Assembly: GCF_050306235.1 (NCBI RefSeq)
Contig: NZ_JBLWFH010000008.1
Coordinates: 124,001 to 188,000 of the forward strand
Length of the DNA stretch: 64,000 bases
Direction: 5' to 3'
Source of the DNA: Glaciecola sp947496235
GTDB taxonomy: Bacteria; Pseudomonadota; Gammaproteobacteria; Enterobacterales; Alteromonadaceae
In this document: in pieces, positions 43,656 through 52,259 of the stretch
Position numbering within the stretch: position 1 is the first letter of the stretch
How the letters are laid out: each line of letters starts with the position of its first letter
Notes under the pieces: model-generated
The model's input: the letters and a program-made list of their open reading frames with translations, nothing else
Databases searched by the model: none
Told to the model about the DNA's origin: nothing
Made by a program: the position numbers and the translations under genes

Positions 43656-44437
43656 TCCCAACTGAAACTTGGGTAAGTAGGAAAAGTAATAGACTCCTCA
43701 GGGGCTGATTTTACTGAGTCAATCAGACCTACAATATCAGAGTCCAACTGAATCCGAAATTGCCTGACTTCGCGCCAAACGGCGTAAAATTCTTCGTGAT
43801 CTTGTTCAGGGTTTTCTTTATAGCTTTTCAATAACGGACTTAGCTTTTGGTAAGCCCTTTTAAGGCGTTTAGCTTGGATTTGTTCAAACGCTTTAATAGT
43901 ATTCATTTTTTTTTGTTGATTTGGATTAAGGGTTTCTGCGTCACTTTGAATCTTAAACTTGTCGGATAAGAAGTATTCTTCAAAAGCTGAATAGTCTTTC
44001 GAAGCTGCATTGGTCCAATCAACATGGTCTTGTCTATTTAACACTTTGTTGTTTACCGGGTCAAAAATAACCACAGTAGGTGTGCCGTAAAATCCGATTA
44101 AATTTAGCTCAGATAGTGCTTCAGAACGATTTTCTAAGTAACCAACATCGACAAACTGCACAGCAAATTTATCTTGTAATTGGGAATGAAAATCTGGAAT
44201 CGAAAAGGTTTCAGAAAGGGCTCTGCTGTCATGACACCATTGAGCGCCAAAGACAGCCAATACAAGTTTATTCTCGGTTTTACCCGTGGTTATTACTTGT
44301 TGTAGTTTCTCGACAGCATCGCTTGAGGGGGTATACTTGTAATCATCAAGCAATACAATGTTTTTATCATCGGCTGACAGGGCACTACTTAAAGTCGCTA
44401 TAATGAATAAGAGGATAAAACGTGACAATGATTTCAT
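43652..44437 (-). CDS. Secreted thioredoxin-fold protein
   Basis: A 261-residue protein with signal peptide MKSLSRFILLFIIATLSSALS. A thioredoxin fold is visible: KLVLAVFGAQWCHDSRALSETF (active-site region near residues 60-81), then cis-Pro GFYGTPTVVIFDP. The motif is Cys-His-Asp-Ser, so the second Cys of CxxC is replaced by Ser, giving a single-thiol site. The C-terminal 100 residues are helical and charged. It is likely periplasmic. It runs convergently with the glycan locus and seems unrelated to it. Confidence 0.82.
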   Translation of the reverse strand: MKSLSRFILLFIIATLSSALSADDKNIVLLDDYKYTPSSDAVEKLQQVITTGKTENKLVLAVFGAQWCHDSRALSETFSIPDFHSQLQDKFAVQFVDVGYLENRSEALSELNLIGFYGTPTVVIFDPVNNKVLNRQDHVDWTNAASKDYSAFEEYFLSDKFKIQSDAETLNPNQQKKMNTIKAFEQIQAKRLKRAYQKLSPLLKSYKENPEQDHEEFYAVWREVRQFRIQLDSDIVGLIDSVKSAPEESITFPTYPSFSWE

Positions 44438-44673
44438 TCCATCGAAAAAGTGCCGTCAAATAGATACATGCCATTATCTAAGTAGTTGATACTAAAATGC
44501 AACTATAAAACACGAATATTTCAACAATTAGAGGCGATGGTATTAGATGAGCAATGCAAAACTAACATCATTGTTTGCGATAAATCCGAACATCACAAAG
44601 TCTTACAAATTGAAACAGACATGAAAATCAACTGTGATATATTTGCGTTATAGTAGAAAGAGGAGTGAACTCA

Positions 44674-44922
44674 GTGGAAGGTACAACCTTTGTTTTATTG
44701 TTGCTTTTTTGTTTCGTATTGCCCATTACCATGTATAGCATTTGGACAGGACACAAAAAAGAAATGTTGAAGTTAAAAGCAAAAAACGGTGGCGTTGAAG
44801 TGCAAGCAATGGAAGCTGAAATTGTCACAATTAAAAAGCGTTTAGCCGCGCTTGAAGCTATAGTGACAGATGAAAAATATCAATTGAATAAAGCGTTCGA
44901 TGATCTTAATAAAGATGATTAA
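44674..44922 (+). CDS. PspB-like small membrane protein
   Basis: An 82-residue protein: one N-terminal membrane helix (TFVLLLLFCFVLPITMYSIW), a basic stretch (HKKEMLKLKAKN), then a coiled-coil-like region ending KKRLAALEAIVTDEKYQL. This resembles PspB of the phage-shock response, which has the same helix plus LEAIL-type coil. No pspA or pspC is nearby, so identity with PspB is not claimed. GTG 44674 is placed eight bases after AGGAG; GTG 44665 overlaps that site and is less likely. Confidence 0.65.
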   Translation: MEGTTFVLLLLFCFVLPITMYSIWTGHKKEMLKLKAKNGGVEVQAMEAEIVTIKKRLAALEAIVTDEKYQLNKAFDDLNKDD

Positions 44923-45005
44923 TCAGAGTAACTAAGACTATAAGTGACTTTTGTTTGTATTCATAACAAGCTAAACTAACGCCCATTGTGAAAAAGGAAG
45001 CTGCT

Positions 45006-45500
45006 ATGAAACTTGGAATCGTACTTTTAACTTGTTGTTTGTTATTTTCTTGTGCGAGCAACAATAATATCCCTAAGCCAACGACACTGGGTCAATTGGA
45101 TGGCGCAGAACTTAGACTTAAAGTCTTGGTTGAAGCGCCAGGCACTCTGTTTGCACGAGATTCTAAATTAGAAGTCACTTTTGATTCCGGCTCTGGCAAA
45201 ACAACGGAATCGTTCCCGATAAAATTACTGGGTGTTGAAAAAGTCGAAGAGGGAATAAGCTTATTTTCTTCTGATATCGATTATAACAGCCATTTAGTGG
45301 CAGTTGACGATGAGTCTATGGACGCGTTTCTAGCATTCTTAGAAAATAATGCAGATGCAGCCTTTACGGTAAGATTATCACCTGCGTTTACCAATTTGCC
45401 GAATCGAGCAAAAATGTATTATGCCACTTTTGTTCGCATGAATAGATTAGGCGAGTATGAGCCTCTTGTATCACACATGCAGATTGATGTACCCAAGTAG
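45006..45500 (+). CDS. Hypothetical lipoprotein
   Basis: A 164-residue protein. MKLGIVLLTCCLLFSC is a lipoprotein signal (lipobox LFSC). The mature part has no recognised domain; it is acidic and includes LKVLVEAPGTLF and FTVRLSPAFTNLPNRAKMYYATFVRM. ATG 45006 follows AAGGAAG; the frame also opens 18 bases upstream. A bidirectional terminator follows at 45588. Confidence 0.7.
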   Translation: MKLGIVLLTCCLLFSCASNNNIPKPTTLGQLDGAELRLKVLVEAPGTLFARDSKLEVTFDSGSGKTTESFPIKLLGVEKVEEGISLFSSDIDYNSHLVAVDDESMDAFLAFLENNADAAFTVRLSPAFTNLPNRAKMYYATFVRMNRLGEYEPLVSHMQIDVPK

Positions 45501-45587
45501 GTGAACGGTATAAAAAATAATCACTACATCTCCTGCAATATACCTACTTTTGGTCCCAGATAAGGTATATTTCCACATTACTAAAAA

Positions 45588-45620
45588 TCGAAAAAACGCG
45601 TTCTAGAACGCGTTTTTCGA
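45588..45620. terminator. Palindromic terminator
   Basis: AAAAAACGCGTTC pairs with GAACGCGTTTTTC around TA, with A- and T-runs on both sides, so it can work in both directions. Confidence 0.85.
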
Positions 45621-45724
45621 ATAATAAATATAAAACTTGAAAACTTTTTGAACCTTTCGCAAAATATTGTTGTCAATCTTTTGACTATCACTCGTTAAAA
45701 AAAGAATAAGCCATCAGGCAAGTA

Positions 45725-45928
45725 GTGGAGACTATCGTTTTGTTATTTTCTAAAGTCTTGTTTAGACTCACATTTTTTGCATTTGTTATTATATATGGTG
45801 CTGTATTAGCGGAGTTCATCAACCCCGCATATTATCAGGTGAATGTGAATATCGATTTAGAAGCTTTGGTGCTGACCGGCATTGTTGCGGCTTATTTGTA
45901 CTTTTTTCTTAGAAAACGCAAACACTAA
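45725..45928 (+). CDS. Small two-helix membrane protein (uncertain)
   Basis: A 67-residue frame from GTG 45725 with two membrane helices (about residues 8-29 and 45-62) and a basic end (RKRKH). There is a weak AGG upstream. The stop overlaps the end of the convergent YciI-like gene by four bases. The hydrophobic layout argues for a real protein, but no family is recognised. Confidence 0.5.
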   Translation: METIVLLFSKVLFRLTFFAFVIIYGAVLAEFINPAYYQVNVNIDLEALVLTGIVAAYLYFFLRKRKH

Positions 45929-46374
45929 TCCATGTTTTTTTCCGCTAGAGTTGCATGGTGATCATTCACTAGCATCAATGCTGCTGAACTATAAATCTTG
46001 TTTAATTCATAGGTAAATATGCCGGCTTTTACGGCGGGATCTGTATTCACCCATTGTTGTGCTTCTTCGATGCTGTCTGTGTTAAATATAAACAAGCCAC
46101 GTTTTGGGGCACTTTCAATAAATGGACCAGCCACTACTAATTTTTGTTGTTCCGCAAGAGCTTTCATATTGGAAAAGTGGCCAGCGAAGGCTTTTTTCTT
46201 TTCTTCTTCACTGATATCAGTATTGCCGCCAGTGAGTAAAACAACCAATACGTATTGTTTCATGCCATAAGCATCTGCTTGTAATTTTTCTGCGAGTTCT
46301 GAATCAAACTCAGATTCATGAGCGAAAGTAATAAAAGATAGTGAACATAACACAAACGCAAGTAAGTACTTCAT
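45925..46374 (-). CDS. Secreted YciI-like domain protein
   Basis: A 149-residue protein with signal peptide MKYLLAFVLCSLSFITFA. The body (QYVLVVLLTGGNTD, GHFSNMKALAEQQKLVVAGPF, RGLFIFNTDSIEEAQQWVNTDPAVKAGIF) follows the YciI/YCII fold (ferredoxin-like), usually cytoplasmic; here it would be periplasmic. Known members include dehydrochlorinase-like enzymes, but most lack an assigned role. ATG 46374 gives a clean signal peptide and has GGGGAATAG upstream; the frame is open to 46392. Confidence 0.8.
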   Translation of the reverse strand: MKYLLAFVLCSLSFITFAHESEFDSELAEKLQADAYGMKQYVLVVLLTGGNTDISEEEKKKAFAGHFSNMKALAEQQKLVVAGPFIESAPKRGLFIFNTDSIEEAQQWVNTDPAVKAGIFTYELNKIYSSAALMLVNDHHATLAEKNMD

Positions 46375-46534
46375 ATCTATTCCCCAACACAATTAATGAA
46401 CAAAGATAAATACGCTCTAACTTACACCTAAAAATCACAAACAACAAACATAGAATTTTAATCTAAGTTGTATTTCCTTAGGTAATGAATGCTAGACTAT
46501 CAAAGTTCTATTTAACAGGAGTTATGCAGACCTC

Positions 46535-47590
46535 ATGGTCTTACTATTGGTTTATATTTTTATTGCGCTGGGATTCTCATTTCTTTGTTCCATTGCCGAA
46601 GCCGTTATTCTTAGTGTATCTCAAGCCTATATTTCTTTATTGCAGAAAGAAGGGAAACCCTCTGGTGATTTGCTCAATCAATTGACGTCTGACATAAACA
46701 AACCTCTGTCGGCTATTCTCACCTTAAATACTATCGCTCATACCATGGGCGCTGCAGGTGCAGGCGCACAAGCGGCCAAGGTGTTTGGTGATACCTATTT
46801 AGGAATTATTTCAGCTGTATTAACCTTTTTAATACTGGTGTTTTCAGAGATTATTCCAAAAACCCTTGGTGCTACATACTGGAAAGTACTGGCGCCTTTT
46901 ACTGCGTTCTTCCTCAAGTATTTGATTATTGTCTTATATCCCTTTGTCATAATGTCGCAAAAACTTACTAGCGGATTTACTGAAGAGAGTCCACTTAAAG
47001 GGTTAAGTCGAAATGAATTACTTGCGATGGCCGAGCTTTCTGAAAGCGAAGGTCAATTAGCGGCGCAGGAAGCCAACGTTCTGCAAAATTTATTGACTTT
47101 GCACGAACGAAAAATAAAAGATGCTATGACTCATAGGACGGTGGTGTTCTCAGTGCCAGAAGATATGACAGTTGGAGAGTTTGTGGAAAAATATTCTGAA
47201 AAACCTTTTTCACGCATTCCAATTTTCGAAAACAAAGAGTCTGAAAGCATAACCGGTTTTGTGATCAAGTCTGAACTTTTAATTGCAGCGGCTAAAGGCG
47301 ACTCCGATAAGTTAGTAAAAGACTACGCCAAGGAGATGGTAACCTTGCTAGCTGATATGCCTCTTGCGAGAACCTTTGATTACTTTTTAAATTCCAGAGT
47401 GCACATTTTATTAGTAGTTGATGAATATGGCGGCTTAGAAGGAATTATTACCTTAGAAGATCTGCTGGAATCACTATTAGGTGTTGAAATTGTAGATGAA
47501 GTGGACAAAACCGTCAGCATGCGACGTTTAGCCAAAGTTATGTGGAAGACTAGAGAAAGGCGATTATTCGATCCCGCACAAAAAGATTAA
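46535..47590 (+). CDS. CNNM/CBS domain protein (HlyC/CorC family)
   Basis: A 351-residue inner-membrane protein. The CNNM (DUF21) domain (residues about 1-165) has SIAEAVILSVSQAYI and FSEIIPKTLGATYW, the usual signatures. Two CBS motifs follow (MTHRTVVFSVPEDMTVGEF; LVVDEYGGLEGIITLEDLLESLLG). The C-terminal CorC domain is absent, so this is the short form. Members are linked to magnesium or other cation efflux. ATG 46535 lies 13 bases after AACAGGAG, a wide spacing. Confidence 0.9.
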   Translation: MVLLLVYIFIALGFSFLCSIAEAVILSVSQAYISLLQKEGKPSGDLLNQLTSDINKPLSAILTLNTIAHTMGAAGAGAQAAKVFGDTYLGIISAVLTFLILVFSEIIPKTLGATYWKVLAPFTAFFLKYLIIVLYPFVIMSQKLTSGFTEESPLKGLSRNELLAMAELSESEGQLAAQEANVLQNLLTLHERKIKDAMTHRTVVFSVPEDMTVGEFVEKYSEKPFSRIPIFENKESESITGFVIKSELLIAAAKGDSDKLVKDYAKEMVTLLADMPLARTFDYFLNSRVHILLVVDEYGGLEGIITLEDLLESLLGVEIVDEVDKTVSMRRLAKVMWKTRERRLFDPAQKD

Positions 47591-47654
47591 ATCATAAAGG
47601 TTTAATCTTTTTACCGGTTCTTCAGGGCGTCACGCAAAAATGAACCGAAGATCT

Positions 47655-47701
47655 AACTAAGAAGAATCGTCATCGTGGCGCAGGCCACGATCCCCTTGGA
47701 A
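47655..47701 (+). repeat. Left terminal inverted repeat of the GIY-YIG element
   Basis: It starts AACTAAGAAGAATCGTCATC and ends CCCCTTGGAA, and contains the palindrome CGTGGCGCAGGCCACG. Confidence 0.85.
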
Positions 47702-47795
47702 TATAGTAAATCTAATTAAAACCAACACAAAGAACAGTCTAAATAAAATGAAAATTCGCTAAGCTTGCTTTATTTGATTACGAGGCATTCCAGTA

Positions 47796-48089
47796 GTGAA
47801 GCAACCCTCTGTTTACATTATTACCAATATGCACAATACAACGCTATACATCGGCGTAACGAGTAATCTAATTCAACGTATTCATCAACACAAAAACAAG
47901 CAAATAGATGGCTTTAGCAAAAAGTACAACTTGCAAAAGCTCGTGTACTTTGAACAGTTTGCGCTTATGGAAGACGCAATATTGAGAGAAAAGCGCTTAA
48001 AAAACTGGCATAGGGAATGGAAAAATAAACTGATCAATACAGAGAATCCGGATTGGGACGATTTGTATGAAACATTACTTATGAATTAG
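47796..48089 (+). CDS. GIY-YIG domain endonuclease
   Basis: A 97-residue single-domain protein of the UvrC N-terminal/YhbQ-like type. The GIY and YIG elements appear as VYIITNMHNTTLYIGVTS (residues about 5-22), followed by Arg in LIQRIHQHK and Glu in LVYFEQF, the usual catalytic set; the C-terminus LREKRLKNWHREWKNKLI is basic. The start is GTG 47796 with GAGG upstream. The gene is enclosed by long inverted repeats, suggesting that the nuclease moves or maintains this unit; that is inference. Confidence 0.88.
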   Translation: MKQPSVYIITNMHNTTLYIGVTSNLIQRIHQHKNKQIDGFSKKYNLQKLVYFEQFALMEDAILREKRLKNWHREWKNKLINTENPDWDDLYETLLMN

Positions 48090-48103
48090 CAAACTGCAGT
48101 AAT

Positions 48104-48150
48104 TTCCAAGGGGGTCGTGGCCTGCGCCACGATGACGATTCTTCGTAGTT
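48104..48150 (-). repeat. Right terminal inverted repeat of the GIY-YIG element
   Basis: Reverse complement of 47655-47701 with two mismatches. It begins 14 bases after the GIY-YIG stop codon. Confidence 0.85.
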
Positions 48151-48448
48151 AATTTCATTTAGACTGCAAGTTGTCTTTTTCAGACGAATAGAATCAAATC
48201 GCTCAGCGGCAGCTTTGCAGAATTCCCACCTTAGAATGCCAAAAGCAGAAACAATTTATTAACACTGCATATTTAGTATGTTTAATATTAATACTGGTAA
48301 TAATTATTAATTAAAACAATGTGATACAACTTATATTTGGTTCTGAAGACAAGCTGGTTTTCAAAATAGACTAATGTCTTACTAGCCGTCAGTTTAGGGA
48401 CTGCCTATATTCATCGCGCGTATTACAAACGAGGTTTATATAATTGCG
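48151..48448. other. AT-rich gap before nhaD
   Basis: About 300 bases with no convincing ORF or terminator. It presumably holds the nhaD promoter, which I cannot place with confidence. NhaD leader sequences can be salt-responsive, but nothing diagnostic is seen. Confidence 0.4.
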
Positions 48449-49858
48449 ATGAAGCTTGCATTGAATTTTTTTATCTTTTTGACCCTTATTCTCTTTTCTA
48501 TGAATGTTGTCGCCAGCGACCTTTCTCAGACCAATGATCTCACTGCTTCTGGTTTTGGTATTTTGGCACTTTGTTTGTTTGTAGTGGCTTATGTGTTTGT
48601 TATTCTTGAAGAAAAGCTGCATCTGCGCAAGTCAAAACCAGTATTGGCCGCAGCTGGCGCCATTTGGATAATTATAGCAATCGCTTATGTAGACGCTCCA
48701 AATAAGCACTTGGTGGAAGAAGCCATCCGCCATAACTTTTTAGAATACGCAGAGTTATTTTTCTTCTTGTTAGTAGCAATGACCTACATTAACGCTATGT
48801 TAGAACGTGGGGTATTTGATGCCTTGCGTAACTACTTAGTTAGCAAAGGATTGTCTTTCAAAGCTTTGTTTTGGCTAACCGGTATTCTCGCGTTTTTTAT
48901 CTCTCCAGTGGCAGATAACTTAACCACGGCATTAGTGATGTGTGCAGTAATTATGGCTGTAGGTAAAGCTCACCCGAGTTTTGTTGGCTTAGGTTGTATA
49001 AATATTGTGGTGGCAGCGAATGCTGGTGGTGCATTTAGTCCCTTTGGTGACATTACTACCCTAATGGTTTGGCAAAAAGGCATAGTGGAATTTACGGAAT
49101 TCTTCCGTTTGTTTATACCTTCTGTTGTAAATTTTTTAGTTCCAGCTTTTATCATGTCGTTCGCGGTACTCAAAGGAAAGCCGGAAATGGAAGCTTCGGT
49201 GGAATCCAATCGAATAAAGCCCGGCGGTATTCCGATTGTATTTATGTTTCTAGCGACCATTGTCACCGCCGTATCTTTTCATAGTTTTCTCCATCTACCT
49301 CCTGTGTATGGCATGATGTTTGGCTTCGCGTATTTAAAAATCTATTCTTATTTCTTAAAACTGCAATCGGAAAATTGGGAACAAGATCCTGACGGTTCTC
49401 CAGGAAGTACGCCGAGAGAGCAATACAGTAAATTTGATATTTTTAATAAAATTGCACAAGCTGAATGGGATACCTTATTCTTTTTCTACGGCGTAATCTT
49501 GGCTGTAGGTGGATTAGGATTTATGGGCTATTTAGCCTTAGCATCAAATGTTATGTATGTGGATCTTGGAATTTTACCCGCGAATATTTTGGTGGGCATT
49601 TTAAGTGCCATAGTGGACAACATTCCTGTGATGTTTGCGGTTTTAACCATGAACCCAGATATGGAATTGAATCAATGGTTGTTGGTTACCCTGACCGCGG
49701 GCGTGGGCGGAAGTCTACTGTCCATTGGTAGCGCTGCAGGCGTTGCACTTATGGGGCAAGCAAGAGGCTATTACACTTTCTTCGGGCATTTAAAATGGAC
49801 ACCTGTAATTGCCCTAGGTTATTTTGCCAGTATAGGAATTCACTTATTAATCAATTAA
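48449..49858 (+). CDS. nhaD: NhaD-type sodium/proton antiporter
   Basis: A 469-residue inner-membrane protein with about 12 helices. An N-terminal signal-like segment ends near VVASDLS. The ion-transporter core has FFISPVADNLTTALVMCAV and AANAGGAFSPFGDITTLMVW, both highly conserved in NhaD, and a later SAIVDNIPVMFAVLTM repeat. It exports Na+ or Li+ in exchange for protons, fitting a marine host. ATG 48449 is 14 bases after GAGG; no better start is seen. Confidence 0.93.
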   Translation: MKLALNFFIFLTLILFSMNVVASDLSQTNDLTASGFGILALCLFVVAYVFVILEEKLHLRKSKPVLAAAGAIWIIIAIAYVDAPNKHLVEEAIRHNFLEYAELFFFLLVAMTYINAMLERGVFDALRNYLVSKGLSFKALFWLTGILAFFISPVADNLTTALVMCAVIMAVGKAHPSFVGLGCINIVVAANAGGAFSPFGDITTLMVWQKGIVEFTEFFRLFIPSVVNFLVPAFIMSFAVLKGKPEMEASVESNRIKPGGIPIVFMFLATIVTAVSFHSFLHLPPVYGMMFGFAYLKIYSYFLKLQSENWEQDPDGSPGSTPREQYSKFDIFNKIAQAEWDTLFFFYGVILAVGGLGFMGYLALASNVMYVDLGILPANILVGILSAIVDNIPVMFAVLTMNPDMELNQWLLVTLTAGVGGSLLSIGSAAGVALMGQARGYYTFFGHLKWTPVIALGYFASIGIHLLIN

Positions 49859-49921
49859 ATGCATTAGAAGATTGAGATCTGATTATTTCTCGCTATAGTA
49901 GGTAGTATTACTCGTAAAAAT

Positions 49922-50440
49922 TTGCAGGAGCAAGCGATAGCTACTCGTCTTCCCCCGATCATTGATGTTGAGGCTTCAGGGTTTGGTATAAACAGCTTTC
50001 CAATTGAAATTGGTGTCGTATTAGAAAATGGCAGTCGATTTTGTCGGCTTATTCGGCCATTTAATGATTGGGTACATTGGGATGATGAGGCCCAGAAAAT
50101 TCACGGCATTTCTCAGTTAATGTTGGCTAAAAAGGGTGTGGACCCAGTCATTGTTTGTCATGAATTAAACCGTTTTGTCGGAAATCAAGTATTGTACTCT
50201 GACGCTTGGGTAGTGGATAACCCTTGGGTAAATACTTTGTTTTATCGCGCTGGTGTTCCCATGCAGTTTTCCATCAGCAGTTTGGAATTGATCCTCAAGG
50301 AACAACAACTTGGCACTTGGGACAGGGACAAAGCGTTTGTGCTACGCAGAAGTGGCCTAAAAAGGCACAGAGCTAGCACTGATGCATGTATTATCCAACT
50401 TACCTACGAGCGCAGCTTACAGCGCATGTTAAATACCTGA
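49922..50440 (+). CDS. DnaQ-like 3'-5' exonuclease domain protein
   Basis: About 172 residues, one DEDDh exonuclease domain. Exo I IIDVEASGFG (Asp and Glu), Exo II around SDAWVVDNPW and Exo III HRASTDACI are visible. It resembles stand-alone exonucleases of unknown substrate, not the polymerase epsilon subunit. The only standard start is TTG 49922, which lacks an upstream ribosome-binding site; an AGGAG lies inside the frame at 49926, seven bases before an ATA codon, so the true start is unclear. Confidence 0.8.
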   Translation: MQEQAIATRLPPIIDVEASGFGINSFPIEIGVVLENGSRFCRLIRPFNDWVHWDDEAQKIHGISQLMLAKKGVDPVIVCHELNRFVGNQVLYSDAWVVDNPWVNTLFYRAGVPMQFSISSLELILKEQQLGTWDRDKAFVLRRSGLKRHRASTDACIIQLTYERSLQRMLNT

Positions 50441-50561
50441 AAGTTATAGGTAGCCTCAATAACATACTGTTATACTATCGATTCATCATGGCAGCTTTCA
50501 CTTGCATAGCAGCTTTTGGGCATTAGCAACTATCAAATCAATCAACATAAACAGGGTGTAA

Positions 50562-51491
50562 ATGAAAGCACTGGATATTAGAGCCTTAGAGAAAACTTAT
50601 AAAGGCGGTGTACAGGCGTTAAAAGGAATCGACCTGTCAGTAGAACAAGGAGATTTTTTCGCACTTCTCGGTCCCAATGGTGCTGGAAAGTCAACCACAA
50701 TAGGCATTATCTGCTCCTTAGTGAACAAATCTAAAGGTCAAATTGAAGTATTTGAGAATGACTTTGAGCAACAAGAAGTAGCAGCTAAAAAATGCATAGG
50801 TTTAGTTCCCCAAGAATTTAACTTTAATCAGTTTGAAACCTTATTGCAGATAGTAGTGAATCAAGCGGGCTATTATGGTGTTCCTCGAAATATTGCCAAA
50901 CAAAGAGCCGAGAAGTATTTAAAGCAGCTAGAACTTTGGGACAAGCGTAACGCTCGCGCTAGAGAATTATCTGGTGGTATGAAACGTCGACTGATGATTG
51001 CCCGCGCGCTTATGCATGAGCCTAAAATGCTGATTTTGGATGAGCCAACTGCCGGCGTAGATATTGAAGTAAGACGTTCAATGTGGTCGTTCTTGCGAGA
51101 AATAAATCAGCAAGGTATCACCATTATTTTGACCACACATTACTTAGAAGAAGCTGAAATGCTTTGTCGAAACATCGCCATCATCGATAAAGGTGTGATT
51201 GTTGAAAATACCAGTATGAAGGCCTTGTTATCAACGCTAAACATTGAAACCTTCGTATTTGATATCGAAGGCGACGCGACCAATATTAGTATTCCGGAAT
51301 TTGAAACTCGTGCTATTGATGAGCACACACTAGAAGTTGATGTGCCGAAAACCAGTGGTCTGAATCCGGTTTTCAATAACTTTTCAGAGCAGAATGTAAA
51401 AGTCATGAGTATGCGTAACAAAGCCAATCGATTAGAAGAATTATTTGTTCGCTTAGTTGAATCATCTAAAAAGCAGGAGGCAAGTGCGTGA
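50562..51491 (+). CDS. yadG: ABC transporter ATP-binding protein YadG
   Basis: A 309-residue ATPase. Walker A GPNGAGKST (residues about 39-47), Q-loop LVPQEFNFN, signature LSGGMKRR, Walker B MLILDEPTAGVDIE and H-loop LTTHYLEEAEML. Sequence after the NBD (SMRNKANRLEELFVRLVE) matches E. coli YadG closely. With YadH it forms an ABC-2 exporter of unknown substrate. ATG 50562 follows AGGGTGTAA. It overlaps yadH by four bases. Confidence 0.92.
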   Translation: MKALDIRALEKTYKGGVQALKGIDLSVEQGDFFALLGPNGAGKSTTIGIICSLVNKSKGQIEVFENDFEQQEVAAKKCIGLVPQEFNFNQFETLLQIVVNQAGYYGVPRNIAKQRAEKYLKQLELWDKRNARARELSGGMKRRLMIARALMHEPKMLILDEPTAGVDIEVRRSMWSFLREINQQGITIILTTHYLEEAEMLCRNIAIIDKGVIVENTSMKALLSTLNIETFVFDIEGDATNISIPEFETRAIDEHTLEVDVPKTSGLNPVFNNFSEQNVKVMSMRNKANRLEELFVRLVESSKKQEASA

Positions 51492-52258
51492 ATAGTTTGA
51501 ATTTTGTTGCATTACGCACTATCTGGATTAAAGAGTGTACAAGATTCTTACGGATCTGGGTGCAAACACTGGTTCCACCCGCAATTACTATGTCCTTGTA
51601 CTTTGTTATTTTCGGTAGCTTGATTGGCAGTCGAATTGGAGAAATGGGCGGCAAGTCTTATATGGAATTTATTGTTCCAGGTTTGATAATGATGTCGATT
51701 ATTACCAATTCCTATTCCAACGTATCGTCTTCATTTTTCAGCGCCAAATTTCAACGAAATATAGAAGAATTGATTGTTTCACCTGTGCCTACTTGGGTCA
51801 TTATTTTTGGCTTCGTTGGTGGCGGTGTGGCTAGGGCTTTGTTAATTGGCATTATAGTCACCACGGTTTCTATGTTCTTTGTAGATGTGGAATTTCATAA
51901 TGTATTGGTCATAGTGGTTACCTTGATTTTGACTTCCACCATGTTTGCGACTGCTGGGTTAATTAACGCTATTTATGCAAAAACCTTTGATGATATAAGT
52001 GTTATCCCCACGTTTGTGCTAACGCCTTTAACCTATCTTGGCGGTGTATTTTATTCCATTGATCTATTACCAAGCTTTTGGCAGACCATTAGCCAAGCGA
52101 ATCCTATTGTGTATATGGTAAATGGATTTAGATACGGCTTTTTGGGCGTGTCAGACGTGAACTATTTAGTTTCGATGGCGTTGTTGGTAATTTTTAATGT
52201 GGTGATGTTTGCATTAGCCTATCGTCTATTGAGCAAGGGTGTGGGTATACGTTCCTAA
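51488..52258 (+). CDS. yadH: ABC-2 type permease YadH
   Basis: A 256-residue permease with six membrane helices. The motifs FLRIWVQTLVPPAITMSLYFVIFG, FIVPGLIMMSIITNSYSNVSSSFF and TFDDISVIPTFVLTPLTYLGGVFYS follow E. coli YadH closely. The start is GTG 51488 inside the yadG stop, after AGGAGG. The export substrate is unknown. The TrmB-like gene follows after one base. Confidence 0.92.
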   Translation: MNSLNFVALRTIWIKECTRFLRIWVQTLVPPAITMSLYFVIFGSLIGSRIGEMGGKSYMEFIVPGLIMMSIITNSYSNVSSSFFSAKFQRNIEELIVSPVPTWVIIFGFVGGGVARALLIGIIVTTVSMFFVDVEFHNVLVIVVTLILTSTMFATAGLINAIYAKTFDDISVIPTFVLTPLTYLGGVFYSIDLLPSFWQTISQANPIVYMVNGFRYGFLGVSDVNYLVSMALLVIFNVVMFALAYRLLSKGVGIRS

Positions 52259-52259
52259 T

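Larger units (their letters stand above)
47655..48150 (+). mobile_element. GIY-YIG gene framed by 47-bp inverted repeats
   Basis: The terminal repeats at 47655-47701 and 48104-48150 are complementary over 47 bases with two mismatches. Each also contains its own hairpin (CGTGGC-GCAG-GCCACG). The only gene inside is a GIY-YIG endonuclease. The size is 496 bp. No target-site duplication could be assigned with confidence. Confidence 0.75.

Noticed and set aside
44080..44403. Plus-strand 107-codon frame opposite the thioredoxin-like gene
   Set aside because: It is antisense to a gene with a clear signal peptide and thioredoxin fold; no recognisable domain.
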